Shown here: one piece after another, positions 1 to 10,499 of the stretch | Layout: every line of letters begins with the position of its first letter | How positions within the stretch are numbered: the first letter of the stretch is position 1 | Origin: Bacillus sp. RO3 | GTDB lineage: Bacteria; Bacillota; Bacilli; Bacillales; Bacillaceae_B | Assembly: GCF_012911895.1 (NCBI RefSeq) | Contig: NZ_JAAXCV010000030.1 | Coordinates: 62,001-126,000, forward strand | Length of the DNA stretch: 64,000 bases | Direction of reading: 5' to 3' | Notes under the pieces: generated by a model | The model's input: the letters and a program-made list of their open reading frames with translations, nothing else | Databases searched by the model: none | Told to the model about the DNA's origin: nothing | Program-made: the position numbers and the translations under genes

Positions 1-108
1 TAACTTGCTTTATCCCTCTGGATAGAACAAATGTTCTACCTCCAATAAAACTACTACTTATTATATAATGTTAGTTCTTTCTTATTTTTTATGGATAAAT
101 ATAACTGT

Positions 109-147
109 TAAAAAACCGTCATCCATTTATCAATCGAGATGACGGTT
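109..147 (-). terminator. Rho-independent terminator after pbuX
   Basis: A 10-bp perfect inverted repeat (AACCGTCATC at 114-123 with GATGACGGTT at 138-147) lies just downstream of the pbuX stop. Read on the minus strand it is followed by a run of Ts, as in an intrinsic terminator. It closes the xpt-pbuX operon. Bases 1-108 hold no gene. Confidence 0.85.
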
Positions 148-162
148 ATTACATTGTTATGT

Positions 163-2057
<1,895 letters not shown>

Positions 2058-2086
2058 TCATACACTCCCTTACCTTTTGTAGACAC

Positions 2087-2141
2087 TAAAAAACCCAAAG
2101 GAAAATTGCTCACACAGGAGTGAGACAATGACCTTTGGGTT
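2087..2141 (-). terminator. Riboswitch-controlled terminator of xpt leader
   Basis: On the minus strand the arms AACCCAAAGG and CCTTTGGGTT pair across about 33 nt and are followed by TTTTTTAG. The hairpin lies between the guanine aptamer and the xpt ribosome site, the usual position of the expression platform. A second small hairpin (CTCAC-GTGAG type) sits in the loop. Confidence 0.88.
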
Positions 2142-2180
2142 AGAGGAAGAGCGTCCATACAGACGAACCTATCATTGCTC

Positions 2181-2249
2181 ACTCATAGTCGGATCATTTA
2201 CGGTAATCCGGTAGAAACTCGCAGGCCATATCCCCGCTATTATATGAGT
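2181..2249 (-). promoter_or_regulatory. Guanine (purine) riboswitch aptamer
   Basis: The minus strand carries the whole purine aptamer core: closing stem CTCATATAAT/ACTATGAG, the loop segments GATATGG and GTTTCTACCGG, and ACCGTAAATGATCCGACTAT. The specificity base in the 3' junction is C (CCGACTATG), which in this class pairs with guanine, whereas adenine aptamers have T there. It closely resembles the B. subtilis xpt aptamer. Ligand binding should favour the downstream terminator. Confidence 0.95.
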
Positions 2250-2277
2250 GAAAACGAATATTGATTTGATATTGGAT

Positions 2278-2306
2278 AGTATACCGGCTGATTACGTATT
2301 TGTAAA
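2278..2306 (-). promoter_or_regulatory. Predicted sigma-A promoter of xpt-pbuX
   Basis: On the minus strand TTTACA (-35) and TATACT (-10) are separated by 17 bp, about 30 bp before the aptamer. This fits vegetative promoter spacing. No PurR box was identified with confidence nearby. Confidence 0.7.
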
Positions 2307-2351
2307 GACTCATTTCCTAACAATAAGACGAATTCATTCGTTAATGTTCGT

Positions 2352-2402
2352 AAATTAAGACAGAACGGATGTAAAGTCATCTCACTTTACATCCGTTCTG
2401 TC
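2352..2402 (-). terminator. Terminator of the cysH-sir-siroheme operon
   Basis: An 18-bp perfect stem (2359-2376 with 2385-2402) with an 8-nt loop. On the minus strand the tail is TTAATTTA, which is T-rich but weak. The upstream arm overlaps the last codons and stop of sirC (ACAGAACGGATGTAA), so the terminator begins inside the coding region. Confidence 0.8.
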
Positions 2403-2938
2403 AGTTCTTTTAAACGTTTCCTTTTCTCTCCATCAGATACATCTGAGGCTTTGATTTCTTTTCTTTTTTGAGAAATCTGATCGATCTTTTCTATATAGGC
2501 ATCATCAAATGGCTGGAAAAATTGATCCGTGAGTTTTTTGGCTAAGAATGGGCTTGCTCCACCGGTTGAAACAGCAACGGTCAAATTTCCTTTTTGCTTA
2601 TAGGAAACCATGTGTATATTCCCACAATCCCCATCATCCGCCACACATATTAGCTGATTATCTTTAGAGTACGCCTTCACCTGTGCATTTACACTTTGTT
2701 TATCCGTGGCAGCAATGACGATAAACGCCTGTGTTAAATCATTAGGCATCATTTTTCTCTTAATCCATAGTATTCTGCACTCTTCGTGTAACAGCCTGAT
2801 CTGTTCGACCACATCCGGGCTGATGACTGTAACCTTTGCTCCCTGCCCCAAAAATACAGAAAGTTTACGGTAAGCTACTCTTCCTCCTCCAATGATCGTC
2901 ACTTGTTTACCTTTGACATCAATCATGATAGGCAGCAT
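2387..2938 (-). CDS. sirC: Precorrin-2 dehydrogenase (SirC/YlnF type)
   Basis: This 183-residue protein should oxidise precorrin-2 to sirohydrochlorin using NAD+, the middle step of siroheme synthesis. The N-terminal Rossmann motif is visible as VTIIGGGRVAYRK, and the body (AKVTVISPDV, GNIHMVSYK, STGGASPFLAKKL) follows the N-terminal half of CysG and B. subtilis YlnF. I chose ATG 2938, which has GAGGTG six bases upstream; a GTG at 2947 lacks a good site. It overlaps sirB by about 20 bp and is the last gene of the sulfur operon. The C-terminal tail is short and charged. Confidence 0.9.
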   Translation of the reverse strand: MLPIMIDVKGKQVTIIGGGRVAYRKLSVFLGQGAKVTVISPDVVEQIRLLHEECRILWIKRKMMPNDLTQAFIVIAATDKQSVNAQVKAYSKDNQLICVADDGDCGNIHMVSYKQKGNLTVAVSTGGASPFLAKKLTDQFFQPFDDAYIEKIDQISQKRKEIKASDVSDGEKRKRLKELTERM

Positions 2939-3674
2939 GTGATTCACCTCTATTCCAAAGGGAGTCCTTTACCCGGTCCAGAAATGCTTCTTCGACAAGA
3001 GAGTCATATCCTAAATAATCCCCCAAAATGATCTGCTCGTTTTCCGTTCCGCGGATATCGGTTTCGATTCCTTTCATGAGCATCCCCGTAAACAAGAGAT
3101 ACGGGATGAAAATGATGTTTAAGTCCGTATTTCTTACGGATTCCAATGTTTCGGAGAAGCTTGGTGTGGCTGCTGTTAAATAGCATGTTTTTACCTCCCT
3201 TAACTTTGTTCCCTTCAGAACAAGGTCAGCAATGGCACTGAGATCCCTTTTGACATCGGGATCTGAACTTCCCCTTCCTATTAATATGGCAACTGATGAC
3301 GAATCAATGAAAGCAGCATCTTCTATCTTTTTGATCACACTTTCAGCCATTTTGTCGTGAACACCAATGGGACGCCCCACATTCACCTTTATTGCGGGAT
3401 ACGTTTCCCTGCATTTTTGAATTTCAACAGGAATATCCTTTTTGGCATGAACCGCCGTCAAAAGGAGGAGAGGAACGACTGAGATGTGAGTGGCTCCTTT
3501 TTTCACGCAGATGTCAAATCCTTGTTGAATGGAAGGGGAGGCAAGTTCCAGAAAGCTTATTTCCTGGATATCTGCCTCAATATGTTCCTGGCATCGTTTG
3601 ATGAAAGCGACGGCCTCCTCACAGGCTTCCGGTATCCGACTTCCATGGCAAACGTACAAGACTGCACGCTTCAT
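2919..3674 (-). CDS. sirB: Sirohydrochlorin ferrochelatase (CbiX family)
   Basis: The 251-residue product inserts ferrous iron into sirohydrochlorin to finish siroheme. It has two CbiX-like halves: the first opens with LYVCHGSR, containing the metal-binding histidine, and HISVVPLLLLTAVHAKKDIP carries a second conserved histidine; the second half has ILIGRGSSDP and IIFIPYLLFTGML. This matches B. subtilis YlnE in size and order. Its start abuts the sumT stop with no gap, and its end overlaps sirC. A cobaltochelatase role is formally possible in CbiX proteins, but the siroheme gene context favours iron. Confidence 0.9.
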   Translation of the reverse strand: MKRAVLYVCHGSRIPEACEEAVAFIKRCQEHIEADIQEISFLELASPSIQQGFDICVKKGATHISVVPLLLLTAVHAKKDIPVEIQKCRETYPAIKVNVGRPIGVHDKMAESVIKKIEDAAFIDSSSVAILIGRGSSDPDVKRDLSAIADLVLKGTKLREVKTCYLTAATPSFSETLESVRNTDLNIIFIPYLLFTGMLMKGIETDIRGTENEQIILGDYLGYDSLVEEAFLDRVKDSLWNRGESHAAYHD

Positions 3675-4439
3675 CTATAATGCCTCGCTCATGATCATTT
3701 TCTTTTCAAACCATTGAATTTTCTCACGATAACGGACCACTTCTCCCACGATGATCATGCTTGGATTTTCAATTTTCTCTTTCTTAACCATATCGACGAT
3801 TGTGTCCAGTGTACCTGTTACGGTTTTTTGCACGTCTGTTGTTCCCCAGTGGACAAGGGCCACTGGTGTATCCTTGCTTTTTCCATATTGGATAAGCTTT
3901 TCTTTAATATAAGGAAGGTTACTGACACCCATATAAATGGCAAGGGTATCGATACCCTTGGATAAGCTTTCCCACTTTTCATCTTCCTGCTGATGGTTTT
4001 GTTTGTGTCCAGTGACAAAGGCAACGCTTGAACTGGCATCACGATGAGTAACTGGAATCCCCGCATAGGCAGCAGCCGCTATTCCTGACGTAATACCTGG
4101 GACGATTTCAAAGGAAATCCCTTTTTTCGCGCATGCCTCTGCTTCTTCTCCACCCCTTCCGAATACGAAGGGATCTCCTCCTTTTAATCTCACCACCACT
4201 TTCCCGCTTGCTGCGTAACGGACAAGGAAATGATTGATCGTCTCCTGTTTCATCGTATGATAGTTTGGCAGTTTGCCGCAGTAGATTAAGTCAGCACCAT
4301 TCTTCGCATAAGAAAGGAGTTCTTTATTCACCAATCGGTCATAAAGAATGACGTCTGCTTTTTGGATTGCTTTCAGCGCTTTTACCGTGATCAATTCAGG
4401 ATCTCCAGGACCCGCTCCCACCAAATATACCTTTCCCAT
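3675..4439 (-). CDS. sumT: Uroporphyrinogen-III C-methyltransferase
   Basis: The 254-residue protein uses SAM to methylate uroporphyrinogen III twice, giving precorrin-2, the branch point to siroheme. Visible motifs are VGAGPGDPELITVKA at the N terminus, the YDRLV segment, VRLKGGDPFVFGRGGEEAEA near residue 85, and PGITSGIAAAAYAGIPVTHR. These are the standard SUMT/CobA signatures and the length fits a stand-alone enzyme without the CysG dehydrogenase part. An AAGGAGGA site precedes the ATG. The dehydrogenase and ferrochelatase follow immediately, so the three siroheme steps are co-transcribed with the siroheme enzyme. Confidence 0.95.
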   Translation of the reverse strand: MGKVYLVGAGPGDPELITVKALKAIQKADVILYDRLVNKELLSYAKNGADLIYCGKLPNYHTMKQETINHFLVRYAASGKVVVRLKGGDPFVFGRGGEEAEACAKKGISFEIVPGITSGIAAAAYAGIPVTHRDASSSVAFVTGHKQNHQQEDEKWESLSKGIDTLAIYMGVSNLPYIKEKLIQYGKSKDTPVALVHWGTTDVQKTVTGTLDTIVDMVKKEKIENPSMIIVGEVVRYREKIQWFEKKMIMSEAL

Positions 4440-4450
4440 TGTTTTCCTCC

Positions 4451-4675
4451 TTATGGTTTAATGATCGTTTCCTGTTCGTGCAGAACAAACCCTGCACCAT
4501 TTCCCCGGATCCTGCGTTTTTCATAAAGAGAGATGTCCAAGAGCTCCGGCTTTTTCAAGAAATACTTCTCGAGTTCAATCTCAACTAAATCAAAAGCTTT
4601 CTCATCTGATTCAGCGGCTACCACTACAATCGTAACGTATGCGTGAGCGGTGACTTCAAACCGATACAAGTTCAT
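4451..4675 (-). CDS. Small DUF3906-like protein
   Basis: The 74-residue product starts MNLYRFEVTAHAYVTIVVVAAESDEKAF and ends with a basic and then acidic tail. It looks like the small DUF3906 proteins found beside siroheme and sulfite reductase genes in Bacillus, though I assign this from memory and not from a search. It has no transmembrane segment or cysteine; the predicted fold would be a short beta-alpha-beta unit. AGGGGGGAAATCAG gives a strong ribosome site. Its place between the sulfite reductase and sumT suggests a helper role in reductase or siroheme assembly, but that is inference only. Confidence 0.75.
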   Translation of the reverse strand: MNLYRFEVTAHAYVTIVVVAAESDEKAFDLVEIELEKYFLKKPELLDISLYEKRRIRGNGAGFVLHEQETIIKP

Positions 4676-4688
4676 CTGATTTCCCCCC

Positions 4689-6299
4689 TCATGCTTCCTG
4701 AAGTGACTGATTCAGGGATTCCTGTAGCGTCGTTGTTCCAACTCGGTTGATGTAATCGTAAAATGCTTCACCCGGTTCCTTCGTATTCTTGAAATGAATG
4801 AGCAGCTCCCTGACAACCTCAGTCAGGTTTTCTGCCTCCACTTTTCCTTTTAACTTCTCATTCAACTTTCCTCCATCTTGAAGGGTACCACCGATGTAAA
4901 TCTCAAAAGCTTCGATCATTTTCTTATCTTTTGTTCTCATTTTTATTCCTTGAAGGCCAATATCAGCAATTTGGCGCTGACCGCATGAATTAGGACATCC
5001 CACCATATGAATTCTGACCGGCACGTCCAGTTCAAGCTCTTGATCCAGTTGATTGGCAACCTGTCTCATCCGTTCCTTCGTTTCCACTAATGCAAGATTG
5101 CAATATTCGATACCTGTGCAAGACACTGAATATCCGATAAACGATAGGGGGCTCGTTGAAATCCGGTCAAAGATTTTCTCGGAGAGTAAGGACTCCACGT
5201 GTTCATCCGGAATATTCGGAATGATGAGGTTCTGGGAATTGCAGTTGCGCAATTCACCGTTTCCATATTTCTTGGAGATCCTTGCAAGCTCATACACTTC
5301 ATCCGAATTGAGACGGCCTACAGGAACATTCAGTCCCACATAATTGAGCCCTTCCTGTTTCTGAGGATGAACACCATAGAAATATCCTGCGTTCCATCCT
5401 TTTACGGCACTAGTCCCCGCTGGTAGAAGCTTTACATATTCCACTAACTTCTCTTTGAACTTCTCCGGCCCCCAGTCAGCCATTAAAAATTTAAGCCTGG
5501 CTAAATGCCGCTTCTCCCGATAACCGTAGTCCCGGAAAATGGTCGTAACGGCAATGGAGACATCCTTCACTTGATGAGGAAGAACGAAAACGTCCAATTC
5601 CTGTGCAAGAAACGGTCTGGCAGACAATCCCCCTCCGATTTTCAAGTGAAAGCCGACTGCCTCCTTGCCATCGATCCATTTTTTTGCCGGAACAAAAGAT
5701 ACACAGTTGATCTCGGCATTTGAGGCATTGTTAACATTAGAGGAGATCGCGACTTTATATTTTCTCGGCAAATTTGAAAAATCTTCGTTATGCTGGAAGA
5801 AATCATACACTTCTTTCACAACACCTCTTGTATCAAATAGTTCATCAGGGTCGATACCAGCCAGAGGATTTCCAACAATGTTCCGGGTAATATCCCCGCA
5901 TGCACCTGCAGAAGATAGTCCCACTTCCTCCAAGCGTTTGAATATATCGGGAATCTGTTCGATCTTCAACCAGTGAAACTGTACTGCCTGCCGTGTGGTA
6001 ATGTCATAGACGTCCCTTCCATACTCTTTACAAATGGAAGCAAGTGCTCTTGCCTGATCATACGTTAAGATCCCTGATGGAACATTCACCCTCATCATGA
6101 AATACCCGTCTTCCTTTGGTCTCTGAAGGTATAGGCCGGCCCATTTGAATTTATCCCACTCTTCTTTCGGGATGGAAGAGAACCCATTTTCGGCATAATG
6201 GGGTATGTCTTCAAAGATTGACAATCCATCTTTCTCAAGCTTCCATAATTCCGTTTTGTTCAATTTCTCATTTGACTCCCATGATTTGGAATGCGCCAT
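4689..6299 (-). CDS. Siroheme nitrite/sulfite reductase, ferredoxin type
   Basis: The 536-residue enzyme carries six-electron reduction, here most likely sulfite to sulfide given the sulfate genes on both sides. The paired ferredoxin-like repeats are visible (YFMMRVNVPSGILTYDQARAL and YVGLNVPVGRLNSDEV). The [4Fe-4S]-siroheme cysteines appear as SCTGIEYC (C-x5-C) and GCPNSC (C-x3-C) in the C-terminal third. Length and layout match single-subunit ferredoxin-dependent reductases and not the CysI/CysJ pair used in B. subtilis. ATAAGGAGAG precedes the ATG. Nitrite reduction cannot be excluded from sequence; no nitrate genes are nearby. Confidence 0.92.
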   Translation of the reverse strand: MAHSKSWESNEKLNKTELWKLEKDGLSIFEDIPHYAENGFSSIPKEEWDKFKWAGLYLQRPKEDGYFMMRVNVPSGILTYDQARALASICKEYGRDVYDITTRQAVQFHWLKIEQIPDIFKRLEEVGLSSAGACGDITRNIVGNPLAGIDPDELFDTRGVVKEVYDFFQHNEDFSNLPRKYKVAISSNVNNASNAEINCVSFVPAKKWIDGKEAVGFHLKIGGGLSARPFLAQELDVFVLPHQVKDVSIAVTTIFRDYGYREKRHLARLKFLMADWGPEKFKEKLVEYVKLLPAGTSAVKGWNAGYFYGVHPQKQEGLNYVGLNVPVGRLNSDEVYELARISKKYGNGELRNCNSQNLIIPNIPDEHVESLLSEKIFDRISTSPLSFIGYSVSCTGIEYCNLALVETKERMRQVANQLDQELELDVPVRIHMVGCPNSCGQRQIADIGLQGIKMRTKDKKMIEAFEIYIGGTLQDGGKLNEKLKGKVEAENLTEVVRELLIHFKNTKEPGEAFYDYINRVGTTTLQESLNQSLQEA

Positions 6300-6311
6300 G
6301 ATTCTCTCTCC

Positions 6312-6914
6312 TTATATCAATTGTTTGTGTTTTAATTCTGACAGCAGGCTCTCTACACACTCTTCAATGGTATTCTTCTCTGTATCGAGAATGATTTCCG
6401 GATTCTCCGGTTCTTCATAGGGGGCACTGATTCCCGTGAAATGAGTAATTTCATGTTTTCTTGCTTTTTTGTATAAACCTTTTGGATCTCTCTTTTCACA
6501 TGTTTCGATTGAACAATGAACGTACACTTCCATAAATTCTTCTGGTCCGACTAATTTACGTACAACATCCCGATCTTCCCTGTACGGGGAGATAAAGGCG
6601 GTAAGGACGATTTGCCCGCTGTCAATGAACAGCTTGGAGACCTCGCCTATTCTTCTGATGTTCTCTTTGCGATCTTTCTCGTTAAATCCTAAATCATGAT
6701 TCAATCCATGACGAACATTATCCCCATCAAGAACATACACCTGCTTTCCCTGTTGAAATAGGGAATGGGCCAAGGCATTGGCAATCGTCGACTTTCCTGA
6801 GGCCGACAATCCGGTGAACCAGAGGATGAAGCTTTGGTGTCCATTCAGGGAGCGTCTCTCCTGTTTCGTTACGGTAGTTTCGTGCCAAACGATGTTTCTT
6901 TTTTTTTCACTCAA
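6312..6914 (-). CDS. cysC: Adenylylsulfate kinase
   Basis: About 200 residues. The enzyme phosphorylates APS to PAPS. The Walker A loop [14 protein letters not shown] lies near residue 37, followed by the APS-kinase signatures [25 protein letters not shown] and the ISPYREDRD loop. I chose the TTG start at 6914, with GAGGAGG eight bases upstream; a GTG at 6923 overlaps that site. It follows sat closely and precedes the sulfite reductase in the operon. Confidence 0.93.
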   Translation of the reverse strand: MSEKKRNIVWHETTVTKQERRSLNGHQSFILWFTGLSASGKSTIANALAHSLFQQGKQVYVLDGDNVRHGLNHDLGFNEKDRKENIRRIGEVSKLFIDSGQIVLTAFISPYREDRDVVRKLVGPEEFMEVYVHCSIETCEKRDPKGLYKKARKHEITHFTGISAPYEEPENPEIILDTEKNTIEECVESLLSELKHKQLI

Positions 6915-6927
6915 TCGATGCACCTCC

Positions 6928-8073
6928 TCAAAGCGTTTGTTTCGTTTCCTGTTTTAGTCCCCTGATCAACACTTCAATCACTTCTGGTCGACTAAAGGTT
7001 GAAGGTGGAATTTCTCCCCTTCGAAGCATCCCTCTCACTTTCGTTCCTGATAGGATGACGCGGTGTTCTTTTTCATGAGGACATGTCTTTGTCGTCGCCA
7101 TTCCTTCACATTTCTTACAATAGAAGCTATGCTCGAAGCAGAGCGGTATGATCCCGATTTCTTCCTCACTGAACTGATCAAATATTTTCTGAGCATCATA
7201 GGTTCCATAATAATCACCGACACCTGCATGATCTCTTCCGACAATAAAATGAGTGCAGCCATAGTTTTTTCGTACTAACGCATGAAAGATGGCTTCTCTT
7301 GGTCCTGCATATCTCATGGCTGCAGGAAAGACTCCCAGAAATACTCGGTCATCAGGGTAATAGCTCTTTAGTAAAACTTCATAACTTTCCATGCGGATCT
7401 CCGCTGAAATATCATCTGCCTTGGTTTCACCCACTAATGGGTTCAAAAACAAGGCATCCACCGTTTCCAAAGCGGTTTTTTGAATGTACTCATGTGCCCT
7501 GTGAACAGGGTTTCTCGTTTGAAAACCGACAACCGTTTTCCACCCCTTTTCCTGGAACAGCTTTCGTGTTTCATCAGGATCAAATGTATACTTCTGAAAA
7601 GGCTTAGTCAGTCTCTTAAGCAAGGTGACCTTGCCTCCTATATACACTTCCCCCCGCTGGAATAATTTCTTTACGCCAGGATGCTCTTCATCGTCCGTTC
7701 CGTATACTAGAAGGGCTTCTTTTAGTTTATCGGGTACATACACATCCTCTACGTCAATGAGCCCATACGTTTCTCCTTTATATACGAGCCTGCTCTTTAC
7801 CCCTATCTTTACGGAACCAGCTCGATCTCTATCAAGGGGAAGGGTAATAGGGATACTCCAAACACACCCGCTTTCAAGCCGCAATGTTTCTACAACGCTC
7901 TTATAATCTGCTTCTGTCAGGAATCCGTCTATTGGACTGTAAGCACCAATCGCAATGAGTTCCAAATCACTTACTGCGATTTCATCCAGTGGGATTTCCT
8001 GTTGAACGTCCTCGAATGATTCTTTAGGTAGATAGGAGTGAACCAGTACTCCACCGTGGGGTTGTAAACTCAT
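6928..8073 (-). CDS. sat: Sulfate adenylyltransferase (ATP sulfurylase)
   Basis: The 381-residue enzyme makes APS from sulfate and ATP. The catalytic [12 protein letters not shown] motif is at about residue 190 and [17 protein letters not shown] follows. A cysteine cluster ([19 protein letters not shown]) near residue 320 is typical of the homo-oligomeric bacterial/archaeal Sat type and probably binds zinc. The end carries [21 protein letters not shown] site precedes the ATG. It sits between cysP and cysC in the S-box operon. Confidence 0.95.
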   Translation of the reverse strand: MSLQPHGGVLVHSYLPKESFEDVQQEIPLDEIAVSDLELIAIGAYSPIDGFLTEADYKSVVETLRLESGCVWSIPITLPLDRDRAGSVKIGVKSRLVYKGETYGLIDVEDVYVPDKLKEALLVYGTDDEEHPGVKKLFQRGEVYIGGKVTLLKRLTKPFQKYTFDPDETRKLFQEKGWKTVVGFQTRNPVHRAHEYIQKTALETVDALFLNPLVGETKADDISAEIRMESYEVLLKSYYPDDRVFLGVFPAAMRYAGPREAIFHALVRKNYGCTHFIVGRDHAGVGDYYGTYDAQKIFDQFSEEEIGIIPLCFEHSFYCKKCEGMATTKTCPHEKEHRVILSGTKVRGMLRRGEIPPSTFSRPEVIEVLIRGLKQETKQTL

Positions 8074-8116
8074 TCTCCATTACCTCCTTAACATATTGAT
8101 TTAATCGGAATTAAAT

Positions 8117-9181
8117 TTATATACCGCCTCCATCTTCGTGGACGGACCGCCTTTCTTCACTCATGACCCGCATGAGGGAGAGTGCCCCCACAGTGGCAAT
8201 GATGACACTCAAAGGAACAACGATTGAGTAGACATCACTATGGATAAAAATTTTAACCAAAAAATATGAAATACTGAGGGAAATCAGTGGAGAAACCACC
8301 CAAATTTTTACGATTTTCTTTACAATCTTCTTTTGCAGCATACGTTTACCGTTTTTAGCCATTCCAAGACCGATGATGGAAGAGGACGTAACCTGCGTTA
8401 GAGGGATCGGCAATCCATAGAGTGAGCTCAACATAACGAGGAATGCTCCTGTGGATGAAATGACGATTCCTTCTGCTTTAGAGTATTGCGTGATCTTCTT
8501 TCCATTTGTCTCCACCACCTTTTTTCCCAGTAAAATGGCTCCCAGTGCAACAAATAAACCACCAATCAAGATCCCCCTTGAAGGTGAGAGTAACCCCGCA
8601 CCTACCAGAGGGCCCACAGCGTTTGCCACGTTATTCATCCCTGCTGAGAAAGCTTCAAAGAATCCGGCGGTAATTAAAAGGTAAGCAAGCCACCTTTTTT
8701 CAAATTGATACCCTCGCTTTTCAAGTCCAGCCAAACCTAGACCGAAAAGCCATGTAACCCCAAATGCGACAACCGGGACAATCACCCAGAATGACATGAT
8801 GGTGATCAGAGACTTTACATAAAGAACCTGATAGGCTACCCCCACTCCTACAACCGCCCCTACTGTGACTTCGCTGGTGGATAACGGAATGCCGATTACA
8901 TTCGCCAGGAACAATGAACTCGTCGCCGATAACAAAATGATGATGACAATTTTAATCGACAATACATTTTGTGGAATGATCCCTGAACTGATGGTCTTTA
9001 CTACCTCTCCTCCCCCCAGGACCGCTCCGCTCAGGACACCGGCGGCACATATCCATAATGCTGTCCTGATGTTCTTTATCGCTCCCGCACCATATGCAAC
9101 GCCCATCGATGCTGCCGCTCCACTGGCACCAATATTCATAGCAAAAAACAAGCTGATGATGAGGGCCGAAATTTCAAGCAA
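8117..9181 (-). CDS. cysP: Sulfate permease of the PiT family
   Basis: The 354-residue membrane protein has about ten to eleven hydrophobic helices and the two inverted PiT repeats, seen as NIGASGAAASMGVAYGAGAIKN near the N terminus and FSAGMNNVANAVGPLVGAG in the middle. It resembles B. subtilis CysP (YlnA), which takes up sulfate, and not the phosphate PiT proteins, and the operon supports sulfate. The start is TTG with AGGGGGAACACC upstream. It lies between cysH and sat. Confidence 0.9.
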   Translation of the reverse strand: MLEISALIISLFFAMNIGASGAAASMGVAYGAGAIKNIRTALWICAAGVLSGAVLGGGEVVKTISSGIIPQNVLSIKIVIIILLSATSSLFLANVIGIPLSTSEVTVGAVVGVGVAYQVLYVKSLITIMSFWVIVPVVAFGVTWLFGLGLAGLEKRGYQFEKRWLAYLLITAGFFEAFSAGMNNVANAVGPLVGAGLLSPSRGILIGGLFVALGAILLGKKVVETNGKKITQYSKAEGIVISSTGAFLVMLSSLYGLPIPLTQVTSSSIIGLGMAKNGKRMLQKKIVKKIVKIWVVSPLISLSISYFLVKIFIHSDVYSIVVPLSVIIATVGALSLMRVMSEERRSVHEDGGGI

Positions 9182-9196
9182 AGGTGTTCCCCCTTT

Positions 9197-9895
9197 TTAA
9201 TGAAGGCCGCATTCCGTCTTCCCCTTCCCCTTCCATCTTCCGGAGCGAAGATCATTCATATCGATGGCCGGTGCTGTGCAGTGGAAGCAGCCTATGCTCG
9301 GATACCCTTGATCATGGAGGGGATTATAGGACAGGTTATGTTTATGGGCATACCTCCAAATCTCCTTCCAAGTCCAGTGAATCAGTGGGCAGATCTTAAC
9401 GGATTGAAATTTATCATCTTTATTAATGAATTCAACGTCAGCCCTCGTCGAAGATTGTTCCCTTCTTAACCCTGATATCCAGGCATTCCCTTTGGATAAG
9501 GTTTCTTTCAATGGGTCAAGCTTTCGAATTTGACAACACATGTTCGGGTGTTTCTCCCATAGCTTATCCCCATATGCATCTGCCTGCTCTTTGATAGTCA
9601 GACTGGGCGTTTTCATGAGTATGTTCAGCCCCGGATAAGTGTCCTTCACTTTTTCAATGATTTCATACGTTTCCTTGAAATGAACCCCTGTATCCAGGAA
9701 AACAATGGTGGCAAGGGGTTGTACTTTGGATATGAGGTCAATGAGTACAATGCCCTCAATCCCGAAACTACACGCATACACTACACTTTCACCGTAATGG
9801 TTATAGGCCCATTTCAGGACGTGCAATGCCCCTTTATAGACCGGATCCACTTCAAAATCCAAGGTTGGTTGTTTCCAAGTTTCATAGGTTAACAT
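9197..9895 (-). CDS. cysH: Phosphoadenylylsulfate/adenylylsulfate reductase
   Basis: The 232-residue enzyme reduces PAPS (and perhaps APS) to sulfite with thioredoxin. It carries CC at 120-121 and CFHC at 203-206, the four ligands of the [4Fe-4S] cluster of plant/bacterial APS-type reductases, and ends with the catalytic ECGLH (Cys 229). The PP-loop region is [10 protein letters not shown] chose ATG 9895, which matches the B. subtilis start and has AAAGGTG upstream; an in-frame ATG at 9925 has no ribosome site. Because cysC is also present, both APS and PAPS are available as substrate. Confidence 0.95.
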   Translation of the reverse strand: MLTYETWKQPTLDFEVDPVYKGALHVLKWAYNHYGESVVYACSFGIEGIVLIDLISKVQPLATIVFLDTGVHFKETYEIIEKVKDTYPGLNILMKTPSLTIKEQADAYGDKLWEKHPNMCCQIRKLDPLKETLSKGNAWISGLRREQSSTRADVEFINKDDKFQSVKICPLIHWTWKEIWRYAHKHNLSYNPLHDQGYPSIGCFHCTAPAIDMNDLRSGRWKGKGKTECGLH

Positions 9896-9925
9896 GATAC
9901 ACACCTTTCCCTGATGCTTATCCAA

Positions 9926-9985
9926 CTAAAAAGAGGCGATAACAAGATAAAGGGGATCCCCTTTATCTAGCTATGCGCCTCTAGT
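9926..9985 (-). terminator. Second attenuator between yezD-like gene and cysH
   Basis: On the minus strand AGAGGCG and CGCCTCT pair, enclosing an inner palindrome around GGGGATCCCC, and are followed by TTTTTAG. It sits after the small yezD-like gene and about 30 bp before the cysH start. It should let yezD be made in excess over the rest of the operon. Confidence 0.85.
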
Positions 9986-9998
9986 TTGTCTAGTCAGC

Positions 9999-10154
9999 TT
10001 ATTTAATTCGGACTTTCTCATTTTTCTCTAATTGAATGACTTTACCATTCTGAACCACGATGGTTATCGATCCGAAATTCATCGTTTTCAACATAGAAGT
10101 GATTTTGTCCACGACTGCCTCATACCCAGCTTCATGATTATTATCGTTCGCCAC
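9999..10154 (-). CDS. YezD-like small protein (DUF2292)
   Basis: A 51-residue gene too short for most ORF filters: GTG start at 10154 with a run of seven Gs about five bases upstream, TAA at 9999-10001. The product has an acidic, Asn-rich N terminus and then KTMNFGSITIVVQNGKVIQL followed by a Lys/Glu tail. This is the pattern of the YezD/DUF2292 family of Firmicutes, which is linked to sulfur assimilation genes; the family name is from memory. It lies between the S-box terminator and a second terminator ahead of cysH, so it is the first cistron of the sulfate operon. Function unknown. Confidence 0.82.
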   Translation of the reverse strand: MANDNNHEAGYEAVVDKITSMLKTMNFGSITIVVQNGKVIQLEKNEKVRIK

Positions 10155-10189
10155 ATGATCCCCCCCATTTTCATCTTATCCAGAAAAAA

Positions 10190-10256
10190 ATCAAGAAAAA
10201 AACAACCCCCCATTTTGGAAAGTTGTACAGGTAAGTTTACCTTATCTTCCAAAATG
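10190..10256 (-). terminator. S-box-controlled terminator
   Basis: CATTTTGGAA (10211-10220) pairs with TTCCAAAATG (10247-10256). On the minus strand the hairpin is followed by GGGGGG and then TTGTTTTTTTC. The upstream arm overlaps the 3' edge of the S-box aptamer, as expected for a SAM-dependent switch. Confidence 0.82.
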
Positions 10257-10342
10257 ACTTTACATTTTGCTGGAATTAGCACCTTACAATACGTAGGTTG
10301 CTGGGCTTCACAGGGCCAGATCCCTCCACCTCTCTGGATAAG
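10241..10342 (-). promoter_or_regulatory. S-box (SAM-I) riboswitch
   Basis: The minus strand shows the S-box core in order: CTTATCCAGAGAGGTGGAGG, GATCTGGCCC, GTGAAGCCCAGCAACC, GGTGCTAATTCCAGC and the closing GATAAG. These are the conserved SAM-I segments. It leads into a terminator, so high SAM should stop transcription of the sulfate operon. An S-box before cysH is also known in B. subtilis. Confidence 0.95.
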
Positions 10343-10365
10343 AGTTATTCTTTTTAATATTCTAA

Positions 10366-10393
10366 ATAATATCACACTTCCAGGGAAAGTCAA
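10366..10393 (-). promoter_or_regulatory. Predicted sigma-A promoter of the sulfate operon
   Basis: On the minus strand TTGACT (-35, 10388-10393) and TATTAT (-10, 10366-10371) are separated by 16 bp. The S-box aptamer begins about 24 bp downstream of the -10 box. Confidence 0.7.
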
Positions 10394-10499
10394 CCCGAGT
10401 TTTTCTATCGGATTTATGTCTTTCTGCTTATTTTGTGGAAAAATTTCAATCCTACTTATCTCTATTCCTTTATTCGAAACTTTACTACACTATATTTAC

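Noticed and set aside
24..37. AGAACAAATGTTCT, LexA-like palindrome
   Set aside because: It keeps the GAAC-N4-GTTC core but not the flanking C and G of the Bacillus SOS box, and the gene it would control is outside the window.
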